Assembly (NCBI GenBank): GCA_037783415.1
Contig: JAZGTN010000149.1
Location: 2,869,738 to 2,933,737, forward strand
DNA from: Leptasterias polaris
Lineage: Eukaryota > Echinodermata > Asteroidea > Forcipulatida > Asteriidae
Direction: 5' to 3'
DNA: 64,000 bases
Below the pieces are notes generated by a model. It was not told the origin of the DNA, ran no database searches, and saw only the letters and a list, made by a program, of their open reading frames with translations. Below, piece after piece: positions 25,901 to 37,015 of this stretch. The position numbers and the translations under genes were made by a program. The first letter of the stretch is position 1. Each line of letters opens with the position of its first letter.

Positions 25901-27968
25901 CAACCAGTTCTCACGAGATAATATTATCCAGGTCCGAGAGTTGGCTAAGGCTGAATGTGGGATAATATTATCTCTGAATGCAACCAGTTCTCTCGAGATA
26001 ATATTATCCAGGTCCGAGAGTTGGCTAAGGCTGAATGTGGGATAATATTATCTCTGAATGCAACCAGTTCTCACGAGATAATATTATCCATTTCCGAGAC
26101 TTGGCTAAGGCTGAATGTGGGATAATATTATCTCTGAATGCAACCAGTTCTCACGAGATAATATTATCCAGGTCCGAGAGTTGGCTAAAGGCTGAATGTG
26201 GGATAATATTATCTCTGAATGCAACCAGTTCTCACGAGATAATATTATCCAGGTCCGAGAGTTGGCTAAAGGCTGAATGTGGGATAATATTATCTCTGAA
26301 TGCAACCAGTTCTCACGAGATAATACTATCCAGGTCCGAGAGTTGGCAACCAGTTCTCACGAGATAATATTATCCAGGTCCGAGAGTTGGCTAAAGGCTG
26401 AATGTGGGATAATATTATCTCTGAATGCAACCAGTTCTCACGAGATAATATTATCCAGGTCCGAGAGTTGGCTAAGGCTGAAGATGGGATAATATTATCT
26501 CAGTGCAACCAGTTCTCTCGAGATAATATTATCCAGGTCCGAGAGTTGGCTAAGGATGAATGTGGGATAATATTATCTCTGAATGCAACCAGTTCTCACG
26601 AGATAATATTATCCAGGTCCGAGAGTTGGCTAAGGCTGAATGTGGGATAATATTATCTCTGAATGCAACCAGTTCTCACGAGATAATACTATCCAGGTCC
26701 GAGAGTTGGCTAAAGGCTGAATGTGGGATAATATTATCTCTGAATGCAACCAGTTCTCACGAGATAATACTATCCAGGTCCGAGAGTTGGCAACCAGTTC
26801 TCACGAGATAATATTATCCAGGTCCGAGAGTTGTCTAAAGGCTGAATGTGGGATAATATTATCACTGAATGCAACCAGTTCTCACGAGATAATATTATCC
26901 AGGTCCGAGAGTTGGCTAAGGCTGAAGATGGGATAATATTATCTCAGTGCAACCAGTTCTCACGAGATAATATTATCCAGGTCCGAGAGTTGGCTAAGGC
27001 TGAATGTGGGATAATATTATCTCTGAATGCAACCAGTTCTCACGAGATAATATTATCCAGGTCCGAGAGTTGGCTAAAGGCTGAATGTGGGATAATATTA
27101 TCTCTGAATGCAACCAGTTCTCACGAGATAATATTATCCAGGTCCGAGAGTTGGCTAAAGGCTGAATGTGGGATAATATTATCTCTGAATGCAACCAGTT
27201 CTCACGAGATAATATTATCCAGGTCCGAGAGTTGGCTAAGGCTGAATGTGGGATAATATTATCTCTGAATGCAACCAGTTCTCTCGAGATAATATTATCC
27301 AGGTCCGAGAGTTGGCTAAGGCTGAATGTGGGATAATATTATCTCTGAATGCAACCAGTTCTCACGAGATAATATTATCCATTTCCGAGACTTGGCTAAG
27401 GCTGAATGTGGGATAATATTATCTCTGAATGCAACCAGTTCTCACGAGATAATATTATCCAGGTCCGAGAGTTGGCTAAAGGCTGAATGTGGGATAATAT
27501 TATCTCTGAATGCAACCAGTTCTCACGAGATAATATTATCCAGGTCCGAGAGTTGGCTAAAGGCTGAATGTGGGATAATATTATCTCTGAATGCAACCAG
27601 TTCTCACGAGATAATATTATCCAGGTCCGAGAGTTGGCTAAAGGCTGAATGTGGGATAATATTATCTCTGAATGCAACCAGTTCTCACGAGATAATACTT
27701 TCCAGGTCCGAGAGTTGGCTAAAGGCTGAAGGTGGGATAATATTATCTCTGAATGCAACCAGTTCTCACGAGATAATACTATCCAGGTCCGAGAGTTGGC
27801 TAAAGGCTGAATGTGGGATAATATTATCTCTGAATGCAACCAGTTCTCACGAGATAATATTATCCAGGTCCGAGAGTTGGCTAAAGGCTGAATGTGGGAT
27901 AATATTATCTCTGAATGCAACCAGTTCTCACGAGATAATATTATCCAGGTCCGAGAGTTGGCTAAGGC
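22936..27968 (+). repeat. Satellite array, about 63 units of 80-81 bp, each with a hairpin
   Basis: The unit runs from GGCTGAATGTGGGATAAT through ATGCAACCAGTTCTCACGAG to TCCAGGTCCGAGAGTTGGCT. Inside every unit GGATAATATTATCTC and its exact reverse complement GAGATAATATTATCC are separated by about 20 bases, so each unit can form a 15-bp stem. The core GATAATATTATC is also palindromic on its own. Units vary between 80 bp (CTAAGG) and 81 bp (CTAAAGG) plus rare shortened ones. Both edges hold the most diverged units. Open frames of up to 217 codons on both strands come from the 81-bp (27-codon) periodicity and stop where an 80-bp unit occurs, so I do not call a gene. Confidence 0.95.
24986..27570 (+). 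repeat. Higher-order duplication inside the satellite (1,291-bp block, twice)
   Basis: The order of variant units repeats with an offset of 1,291 bp: for example starts at 24,986, 25,111, 25,269, 25,430, 25,555 and 26,035 recur at 26,277, 26,402, 26,560, 26,721, 26,846 and 27,326. A smaller 604-bp offset links 24,287-24,755 with 24,891-25,359. Shared rare variants (TTGTCTAAAGG, CCATTTCCGAGACTTGG, the short GTTGGCAACCAG unit) confirm block copying. Confidence 0.9.
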
Positions 27969-28230
27969 TCTCTCTGTAGACTGCAACAATGTTGGATACT
28001 ACTGATTGTTCAATAATAAAAATGAGAGAGAAACATTTCTCGTTTGGAACCAAATTTAATGCAGGAATAAACTCAAAATTTTTACATTAAATTAAGTACC
28101 TGCTTGCAGAATGGCATTATAATTACAAACTACAATAACAATGATAACAAAGTACAGTAAGGGGTCTAAAAGTGTTCAAGTTAATTATTTATACGACGGC
28201 CCAACATTCCAAAAGAACCCACCATGTACA
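27969..28230. other. Spacer between satellite and giant element
   Basis: About 260 bp of AT-rich sequence with no feature that I recognise. Confidence 0.4.
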
Positions 28231-29026
28231 AGTTTATTTATGAATAATTCAAATACAGTCAACTGCTGGGTAAGGTTTCTACACAGCGGTGTGGGGTAAA
28301 CAATTTGACCCAACGTTGTGTTAAGAAAATTACACAACACAGGAGTTAAACAATGCTTGGGTAAAGTTCACAACATTTTGGTGTAAAAAGGGAACATGGT
28401 CGTTAGTTGGGTAAACTTTTACCAAATTAAATTGTGCTAAATTATAACACAGGGTTGTGTTTAAAGTTACCCAAGAATGGGTACATTTTTACACTTTCAA
28501 TGTTGTGCAACAAATTGATCCCTTTTTAATAAATAAAGGGTACAATTTACACCCAATGTTGAGCAATTATTTCTTAAAGTGTATAAAAGGCCTGTTGTCA
28601 AATGGCTAAACGGGCATTTCAGTATGCCAAGATTTTCCCTAAAACGTGAATAAAAAATCTATCAAGGATTTGAACTTAATAAAAACAAAAATCAAAACAT
28701 ATATAAAGCCCTCATATTATTAATTATACTAATCGGCGTTTCAGATGATGTAGGCTATACTTAGTCAATTAAATCATTAAATCATAGCGCTTACAATAAT
28801 TACAATACATATTTATACAGTATAGTGCTTAATACAGTCGACTCCCGTTATTAGGAGCTTGCATTTTACGAGGTTCCGGTTAATACAAGGTTTTTTGCCG
28901 GTCCCGAACTAAACAATGGATACTACGAGCACGGCCACCCAGTTACAATCAACACATCGTTATAACCCTTTTTAACGAAAATAGTAAAACTAAATCAACA
29001 AGAAAATACCTTGAATAGCCCGTGAG
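28231..29026 (+). repeat. Left terminal inverted repeat of the giant element
   Basis: Pairs with 63,352-63,889 in reverse, at roughly 90% identity by eye, from GAATAATTCAAATACAGTC at the outer end through CAACTGCTGGGTAAGG to GAAAATACCTTGAA at the inner end. It holds recurring short motifs, TGGGTAAA with its complement TTTACCCA, and TTGTGTT with AACACAA, as in CACTA subterminal regions. Compared with the right copy it has a 19-base insertion near 28,662 and a 238-bp insertion at 28,739-28,976. Confidence 0.85.
28739..28976 (+). mobile_element. Insertion inside the left TIR, pogo/Tigger-like end
   Basis: Absent from the right TIR copy, where GGCG joins AAAATAGTAAAAC directly. It contains CAGTCGACTCCCGTTATTA followed by repeated CCGGTTAATAC-like phrases, which resemble the terminal repeats of pogo/Tigger elements. 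The opposite end is not recognisable, so it may be a fragment. Confidence 0.45.
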
Positions 29027-29482
29027 ATAAGAATCTAGCTTATTGGATCAAACCATTGTTGAGAATGGGGGTGACAGGAAAAATCCGGCACCATTATGTG
29101 AATAAACAATACACAAATATAAAGTTGATGGTCTTTTTCAGTTAGCATAAAAACTGTACTTGGTAACGAGCAACGGAGAGCTGTTGATAGTATAAAACAT
29201 TGTGAAGTAACGTAGTTTTTGAGAAAGAGGTAATTTCTCACTAAAATAATAAAAGACTTCTGGTCAGAAGCCCTTTATTCCTATCTGAAAGCACACTAAT
29301 TTGTACAACAAGGGTGTTTTTTTCTTTCATCATTTTCTTGCAACTTCAATGACCAATTGAGCACAAATTTTCACAGGTTTGTTATTGTATGCATATGTTG
29401 GGATACACCAAGTGAGAATACTGGTCTTTGACAATTACAAAACGTGTTCAGTGCCTTTAAGGGTACCATTCAAACATAAATA

Positions 29483-32400
29483 CTATGCATATAATTCCTC
29501 ATATTTTGATTTCAGACACCTTAAAACTTCGCTGGGTAGTTTTTTGCACCTGGTAAGGTCAAAGGGCTCTCCAATTATGTCTGACTTACTTATGGTAGTT
29601 CTAAATGAGCCAGAACCCTTCTTACCAGGTGCCCTTACTTTAATCTCACTCCACTTGCTGGTGTAGGTGCCTGTAAACCAGCGAAGCTCCACAGTGTCCC
29701 CATCGATGAGGCTGACCTCTCCTATTTGGGGCCACTCATGAGAGTACTCCTCAAGATTAGTAGCCACCATCTTCCCCACAACCAGCTTGGACGATGTTTT
29801 GGTTGCCACCTTTTTCCCAAGACGAACCTTGCCAAAGAATAAGCATGTAAAGCATGTATATAATATATATTGTTAATTCTCCACTACATTATTGAACTTC
29901 AATGTTACTTTTCAAAAACACCTTTTCTCGCAGGGTCTGTCAACTAAGCTAAAGCAAATAATTATTGTTCCGATTGTGATTTTATGAAAGTAAACTTGTC
30001 CTGCTTATAATAGTTCTGGAAGAACTTGTCCTGCTTAATTGTCTACTACCGCGGAGTAGATTGTGAGCTGGGGGGAGTACCGGTACTACTTTCGTACAGT
30101 GGATCGGGAGACGGAGGATTTGTCGTAACTATCTTCACTATCGCAAAGTGAGATAGGTTAAAAAAGGTTTACCCAACAAATGCTTTTCCTAGAAGCATGA
30201 AGGAAATATTTGTCACACAACTTCAAAGTGAAGAATACCCATGTAGAAATTTACATTTGTATTTGTTCTACTTGCTTGAAGGTTCCCACTTTTTAAATAT
30301 TGTTTTCTTATCTGATAACCTCTTCATCTGAAAAACTTGTAAAGCAACAAAAAAGAAACTCTTGGTCGGCACTGGGAGGGAAACATACCTGATGTGGCTG
30401 GAGACAATCTTCAGGTGGGAAGTCGTCCTCCAATGGAGCCATTGTATCGGCCGATGGTGATCCTGCAGCAGCAATCTTTGCACCAAGAATTGCTGCGATG
30501 GGAGGATGGTGGGGTGCAAGGTTTCCTGTAACGTTTCAGATTAACATGTTTGGTTTAAATCAGTTAAAATTAAAACAGCCAATATCATGACTAAAAGAAC
30601 AAATACTTCAAAAAAGTGTAACAAATTTCTCGTACTGGATGGCATGTTTTGTTCACACTCTGAATTTCATTTGTATAGGGAGGAACTTGGGAGAATTGTT
30701 ACCAAAATACATACCTACATGCTTAGTGACTCAATTGAGATTGATTGATGCATATATGTACCCATTAATTGTTGTTTCAGTATAACTTGCAAATTTGCAA
30801 AAATGGAAACAAAAATCAATAGTTTTGAAGTAGGCCTTCATCATGAAAATATTATTGATGACCTGTTTCTTTTGTCACTAGTATTTTCATTATTATTGTA
30901 CTCAAATATTCAAATATTGTCTTACTTGACTGACGTTCTGTTTCAAAGCCAGAGAGAAGTTCCTGCCACTCAGTAGTCTCACACTCATCAAAGTAGGGCC
31001 TTGCTTTGATGAGGTCTCGCTGCAGTTTATGTATTTGGAGGGGCTCAAAGTCAGGATGGGTTGGTTTAGGATGTTGTGGTGGGTGCTTGAGGAGCAGGTA
31101 AGGCTGAACGCCCGCTGCATAAGAGCATGGAAGCCAAGACTCCCCAGTGCTGCCCCAGTTCTTTGTTTGCATGACTGCCTTACCTGTGGCAGAAAACAAA
31201 AATTTGAAAGGTCTTTGCAAACTAACATGAATAACTAGAGTCCAACAATCAGCGTCCAACAACTCGAGTTTCAATTTGTATGCCATTCTTTTAAAGTGGA
31301 AGAGAAATGCAGTTGAATATTTAGATTTATTATGTTTATGTGATAAATAATGGTTTGAATATTTCATTAACAATCTCCCAATATGCCCAATATCCGAAAA
31401 GCGTGGGGTCAAATCTATTCGTATTTGAAAAGGATGTTTGCTGATAAACCAAGCTGTCGTGCCATAAACGTACATTGTACAATGTATGTTTACCAGACTT
31501 AAATGTTAACCGTCCTGGTGGAGGGGTCTGTATCGTGTCCCAATCCCCTTAAAAAAAGTAAAAAATAATCCGACTGTGCTCTATAAAGACTGTCGATGTC
31601 CACGTTTTGCATAAATTTACAACCGGCCATAAACACTTACCTGTCTCATCCAGCGTGAATTTGAAGACATGCGGCTTACTGTGTTCGGCGACTGGGTTGA
31701 GGTGTGGCAGGAACCATTCTCGGTAGTTGAGGATGTTGACAATCCTTTCGGCTGTGACATTTGGCTTTTGGAAAGCCTTCGGCAGTAGCTTCATAAGGCA
31801 GGACAAGGTGTGTACCTTGTGCCTCAAGAGGGAGGTAGAAAACCTTGAGAACATCTGGTCGATGTCCTCATGGGTATGCCCCACCATCAGGAAGCTGACC
31901 TTGATCTGAATACATCAGACATAAAAAATAAAAAAATAAAAAAGTATAATATAGTAATGCGGAATAACTAAAAATCTCAAAACAATTGTGCATTTTGTGA
32001 TAAAGGCAAGAGATTTGCTGTAAAGGTAAAGTACTTTGCTACAATCATATTTAGATACTGGGCCATCACAGGTTTGTAGGTGGAATAACAAGCAATGGCA
32101 GCCATTTTGAAAATTGCTCATTATGAAAATTGCTCATTGCTCATAAATTATTTTATCATATATTAAATCTCTTCGTATTTGAAAAGTATGTTTACAAACA
32201 TAGTGACGTCATTCTGACAAATCAAGCTGTCGGGTCATAAACGTATATAGTACATTGCTTTGCTGCAGTACTAACAGATTTAGATCCGAGTAGAATACCA
32301 AATAAACATTGTTCAAACCAAAGTAAAAGAAAACAGAGTGTAGAGTAAAAAAGAAATTAACCAACCTTCTTAAATATGCCAAGCTCTACAAGGAGGCAAC

Positions 32401-35400
32401 ACAGGGCCAAAACAAACTTGTTTTTGTTTTCTCGCCCGCAGTTGTCAAGTTGTAGGTAGAGGGTTGGGGGTAGGGCCTGATACTTAAGAAGAGTCTGGAG
32501 CAGCACGTTGATGGTCAGGTTACTGTCATGGGGAATCTCTTTGAAATCAAGGAACACATGGTGACCTCGTCCATGCACAATGACGCCTGTTACGTGTGTT
32601 TGCAACTTCCACATTGACGAAAGTGATTTTGGTATAACCAAAAACCTCGGTAAGCTTGTCGACTTCTGGTCCATGCCATCAATAATGATGGACATGTACC
32701 GCTGTGGTGTTGTCTTTGATTTCTGTATATGTTTGTAATATTTTTGTCTCTCATTGCTGGAAAAGAGAAGAAAAACAAATTCCAACTGTTTGTAATATGG
32801 TTCTGTAGCACATGATGATGTTTGTTTAGCAGCTATTTTGATTGTCTCACATTTCAGAATAAGTAATGAGGTTGTATACAAAATATAGCAATGTTGTTAA
32901 TTTGAAGGGAGAGTGTAAGTTTGGAAATTACTCCAAAAATTAATGGTCATAAAAACTTACTTGGTAAGATGCACTGCAGCTATTGATAAACATTTTGAGA
33001 AACGATTCTGTTTGAAGTAATGTGATTTTCACTGATATCTCAAAAGTGCTATACCATCTTTCGTCATTAAACGTTCACTGGCTAGTTTTATGATATATAC
33101 ATGTAAACAAGCTCACAGTTCCGAATATGAAACGTATACAATCCCTTTAGTATATTGGCTTACTTTTGTAGTTTTAGGTGGCGGTCCCTTCTCTGGTACA
33201 ACTCCCGCCTCTTTGTCTTGTCCAGAGTCTTCTCAATGGATGAGCGAAGTAAGGTGCACTTGTCGCACTTAGCAAATCGATTTTCCTAAAAATTCAAAAA
33301 AGTCACCATGAATAATAAAACTTTTTACTAAATTGCTGAAACACAGTATTGAGCTGACACAAACAGAAGGGTTGTATAATGAACACCACATTGAAACATT
33401 AACTCTGTGTGGAATGTGCAACATGATTTTACCTTTGGGATGGCAATGTATCTAAAATCTGTCCTCCAGTGCCTAAAAAATACTGCCTCCTGACATCCCT
33501 CCTCTCCAATATCCGCCAACTCTCTCTTCATCATGCTGAACACATCCCCCTTTGTCAGGCAGGAAGGAAGGTGTATCTTATTGAAGTCAGGAAGCTTATC
33601 GCCGCACTTGCCAGCATAGTTTTCAAGCCATGTCAATGAACGCGTGGTCTTTACTGAAATTTCACCCTTTCTTAGAAAGCCTGGTGAGGGAAACTTCCTT
33701 GATCCACCTACAAAAACAAGGTTGAGCAAAAACAAAATATTATATTAACAAAGCCATGGTTATACATCAATGAATATCGGAAGGGGGGAAAAAGTCTTTT
33801 TTATCACATGTGCATTATCACATTGTGCTCATTATTTTAGTGCATTTTAGAAAACTGCAAGCCTTGTCGATGAGTTTTCAGTTTTCAGTATTGAACATAG
33901 TAGTTTGAAGGACATTGTACCGAGGGTCTTCATTTATGAAAATCTGGGTTTCACTCTTTGGGAAAATTTTCTGTAATATAAGATTTAAAGTTTCTGATGG
34001 TATGCTAAATTTCATGAAATTGGGCCTCCCCCAACCACTAACTACACCATTGATCTCATAGTACTTTGGAACAATCTGCCTCTTAATATCCGTAACATGT
34101 CATCTATTCATAAGTTCAAAGAGGCTCTCAAAACCCACTTTTTCACAGCCGCTTTTCACTAGATTCACGTGTTTCCTTCCTTGCGCCATGAGCATCACTT
34201 GTGATGGATACCGGCGCATTATAAGTGCTCTTATTATTATTATTATTAGTCAAAACAATATGTCTCACCTTCAAAGCTTTTCTTTATCTGAAAGAACCTT
34301 GTCTTGGTTATTCCATGAACATCTCTCCATGCTGTACAGCAGACCCGTTCAGTACCAATAAGGTATATGTACTCGGTGTACCCATCTCTCTGCTGGTGAT
34401 GATCCAGGAAGTAACTGAGTAACCACTGTCTCTGTGCCTGTCCTGAACGGGCGTCAAATGATGAGCGTGCTGTAGTTCCTGCTGCAATAGCAACTCAACT
34501 CACACATTTCTTGCTACAACACCGCCTTGCCATAACTGTTGCCACAGGAGTGATTCTTGATTTATCTGCAACCATTTAAAAAGAGATTATTTATAAAAAA
34601 GACAATGACAGTTTCCGAGAAGCCAACAGGTAAACAAATCAATCATTTACAACAGATACAAAAGCGAAATATTAAAAACAACCAGGTGTAAATAGTTCTA
34701 TGGTGAGCTCAGTTATTTGAGTTGATTTGTTATCGACAATTTATTCCCTGTAGCTTGTTGACATCACAGGGATTGACCATCTCCCCAGTGCTTGGTCTTA
34801 ATGAAAATGATTGATATGACACTAACTACATTTAAGTTTTCTGGGTGTTCACCTGTTCTGTTTCTGATTGTACATGTAGTGACGTAATCTTCAGCATCAT
34901 CAGATGACTCATCAGTGTCATTGAAATGTACAGCTCCAAATCGAACTTTCTTTCTTTTTCTGATGCTTGTGGTCTCTGTCCTTTGTGTATAGTTCTGATG
35001 CGTCGTTGTAAAGGTGTTTTCTTTATCTGTAAATATAGCACATTTTTGTGAGATTAAAATTTAACATCTCATTTGGATCGAAAGACATGGTCAAAGTGGG
35101 ATCATTTCAATGTAAGCACGTGGTGGTTTTCCAGACCATTCCGTCCGATGGTGTATAGATTGAGTGTAACTTGTCACCTGATGTCATCATCGTGACGTTT
35201 TAACTTTTAGGTACATTTACTAGTTAAGGTATATTTATGTGCCAAGTTGCAATTCTCTGCGAGCTTCGCAAGTATGTGTTCCGTTGCCTAGAGGCCTCAG
35301 TAAGAAGAAGGCGGTTAGTATAACAGATATGTACACATGCAAACTGTTGCTCGGTATAACTATAAGTTGTTACAGACAGGAACACTTTCAAAGTATTGCA

Positions 35401-35555
35401 AACAGACCACAAAGAATGTTGAATTATGCAAACTTAAAGGTTATTACCTGAGTCATCACTTGATAAATGAAGTGTGAAGTATTCAGAAGCTTCATCGTCG
35501 CTTTCCATCTCTGTTAGTAAACATGAGAGTCGCTGATTGTTGTCCTCAATGGCAT
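29483..35555 (-). CDS. DUF7869-type protein, multi-exon, one in-frame stop
   Basis: Ten exons with matching phases: 35,555-35,448; 35,026-34,853; 34,565-34,269; 33,707-33,433; 33,285-33,164; 32,756-32,366; 31,905-31,641; 31,183-30,926; 30,525-30,389; 29,827-29,483 (stop). The first coding exon upstream was not found. About 790 residues are visible. After an acidic start comes a Cys cluster (RCCSKKC), then the QRQWLLSYF and VCCTAWRDVHGI blocks, RHLKLQ, and the DUF7869 core: IIIDGMDQ, LQLDNCGRENKNK and VGHTHEDIDQMFSRF. The spaced acidic residues suggest an RNase H-like fold (inference). The last exon encodes a Tudor/chromo-like barrel (WFTGTYTSKW). In exon 34,565-34,269 the frame meets TGA at 34,497-34,495 (after KKCVS), possibly a CGA-to-TGA change; otherwise intact. 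Function unknown; position suggests a transposon accessory protein. Confidence 0.8.
34010..34250 (+). mobile_element. 3' end of a LINE with (TTA)n tail
   Basis: A short frame (34,067-34,162) reads WNNLPLNIRNMSS...FKEALKTHFF and stops, matching the C-terminal tail of CR1/L2-type ORF2 proteins. A 3' tail GGCGCATTATAAGTGCTC and a TTA microsatellite follow. It lies in an intron of the DUF7869-type gene, opposite strand. Confidence 0.75.
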
Positions 35556-35651
35556 CTATAATAAATTGAGTGTTAAGTAACTTATCAACAGCTTTTGACA
35601 AAGTACTGCCATGTACAAATAATAATAGTATAACACTAGTAACAACATTGC

Positions 35652-36000
35652 GTGTCGTGGCCGAGTGGTTAAGAGCACCGAACTCAAGCTCTGGTGTTTC
35701 TGTTCAGCAGAGTGTGGGTTCGAGTCCCGGTCGTGACACTGAGCAAGACACTTAACTATAATTGCTTCTCTCCACCCAGGGGTAAAATGGGTACCTGTGA
35801 GGGCAGAGATGGTTCTTGTGATGGATTTAGCCTAGTAGCGCATATATTGCAGCACAGGCTGTATATACTCCCCAGGGAGCTGATATGGTTTCAGGATTGA
35901 TAAAAATGGCCCAGTGACCAGGGGTAATAATATGCGCCTCGGAATAGCCTAGCTAGATAGATGGCGCTTTATAAATGCTTGATATTATTATTATTATTAA
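35652..36000 (+). mobile_element. tRNA-derived SINE with (TTA)n tail
   Basis: The head (35,652-35,739) looks like a tRNA gene: A box TGGCCGAGTGG, B box GGTTCGAGTCCC, a long variable region, and an acceptor-like pairing GTGTCGT with CGTGACAC. The anticodon-loop-like CTCAAGC would read CAA (Leu). A tRNA-unrelated body and the tail GGCGCTTTATAAATGCTTG plus TTA repeats follow. The tail resembles that of the LINE end at 34.2 kb, consistent with shared retrotransposition machinery. Not a functional tRNA gene. Confidence 0.85.
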
Positions 36001-36019
36001 CATCAATGCCCTTAAGTGC

Positions 36020-37015
36020 TAGTTCCCAGGAGGAAATTCCCGTTGGGTCCCATTGAATGGGACCCAACGGGACCCCGTTGGGTCCCATTAAATGGAAGCC
36101 AACGGGATCCCATTGGGTCCCATTGAATAGGACCCAACGGGATCCAACGGGATCCCATTGGAATTTGGGCACCTTTTATGTCCCATTGGTAAAGTCCTGT
36201 TGGAATCCCATTGGGTCCCGTTGGGGTCCCGTTAAAGGGGGGTCCCATTGAGGGGTCCCGTTGCGGGGTCCCATCGGAATCCCATTGGGGGTCCCGTTGA
36301 TGGGTCCCATTGGAATCCCATTGGGGTCCCGTTGAGGGGTCCCGTTGAAAAAATTTATTGGGGTCCCGTTGAGGGGTCCCGTTGGAATCCCATTGGGGGA
36401 TCCCGTTGAGGGGTCCCGTTGGAAAACTTATTGGGGTCCCGTTGAGGGGTCCCGTTGAGGGGTCCCATTGGAATCTCATCGGGGTCCCGTTGAGGGGTCC
36501 CATTGGAATCCCATTGGGGTCCCGTTGGAATCCCATTGAGGGGTCCCGTTGGAATCCCATTGGGGTCCCGTTGAGGGGTCCCGTTGGAATTCCATTGGGG
36601 TCCCGTTGGAATCCCATTGGGGTCCCGTTGAGGGGTCCCGTTGGAATCCCATTGGGGTCCCGTTGAGGGGTCCCGTTGGAATCCCATTGGGGTCCCGTTG
36701 GAATCCCATTGAGGGGTCCCGTTGGGGGATCCCGTTGGAATCCCATCGGGGTCCCGTTGAGGGGGTCCCATTGGAATCCCATTGGGGGATCCCGTTGGAA
36801 TCCCATTGGGGTCCCGTTGAGGGGTCCCGTTGAGAGGTCCCGTTGAGGGGTCCCGTTGGAATACCATTGGGGTCCCGTTGAGGGGTCCCGTTGGAATCCC
36901 ATTGGGGTCCCGTTGAGGGGTCCCGTTGGAGTCCCGTTGGGGTCCCATTGAGGTATCCAATTAGAATCCCATTGGGGTCCCGTTGAGGGTCCCATTGGCC
37001 ATTGGGATGTGGTTG
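36020..37015 (+). repeat. Minisatellite with 12-bp period (GGGTCCCGTTGA / GGAATCCCATTG)
   Basis: About 80 units of two alternating 12-mers, GGGTCCCGTTGA and GGAATCCCATTG, with variants. At the left edge (36,040-36,160) units occur in inverted orientation, so GGGTCCCATT...AATGGGACCC palindromes arise. Frames up to 368 codons on the minus strand and others on both strands are a result of the period being divisible by three. It lies between the BEN gene and the DUF7869-type gene. Confidence 0.9.

Noticed and set aside
22936..27968. CRISPR-like appearance (regular repeats with a palindrome)
   Set aside because: The intervening sequence is itself repeated, with no unique spacers, and the genome is eukaryotic.
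23017..27989. Open frames up to 217 codons on both strands in the satellite
   Set aside because: They follow from an 81-bp repeat period, occur on both strands at once and break at each 80-bp unit. There is no start context, no splice logic and no known domain.
34436..34506. A 22-base intron (GTGAGT...GCAG) removing the TGA in the DUF7869-type gene
   Set aside because: Far too short for splicing. A nonsense change or an intron ending further on is more plausible.
35652..35739. A functional tRNA-Leu gene
   Set aside because: The A and B boxes are present but the sequence continues into a SINE body and TTA tail, and the cloverleaf pairing is imperfect.
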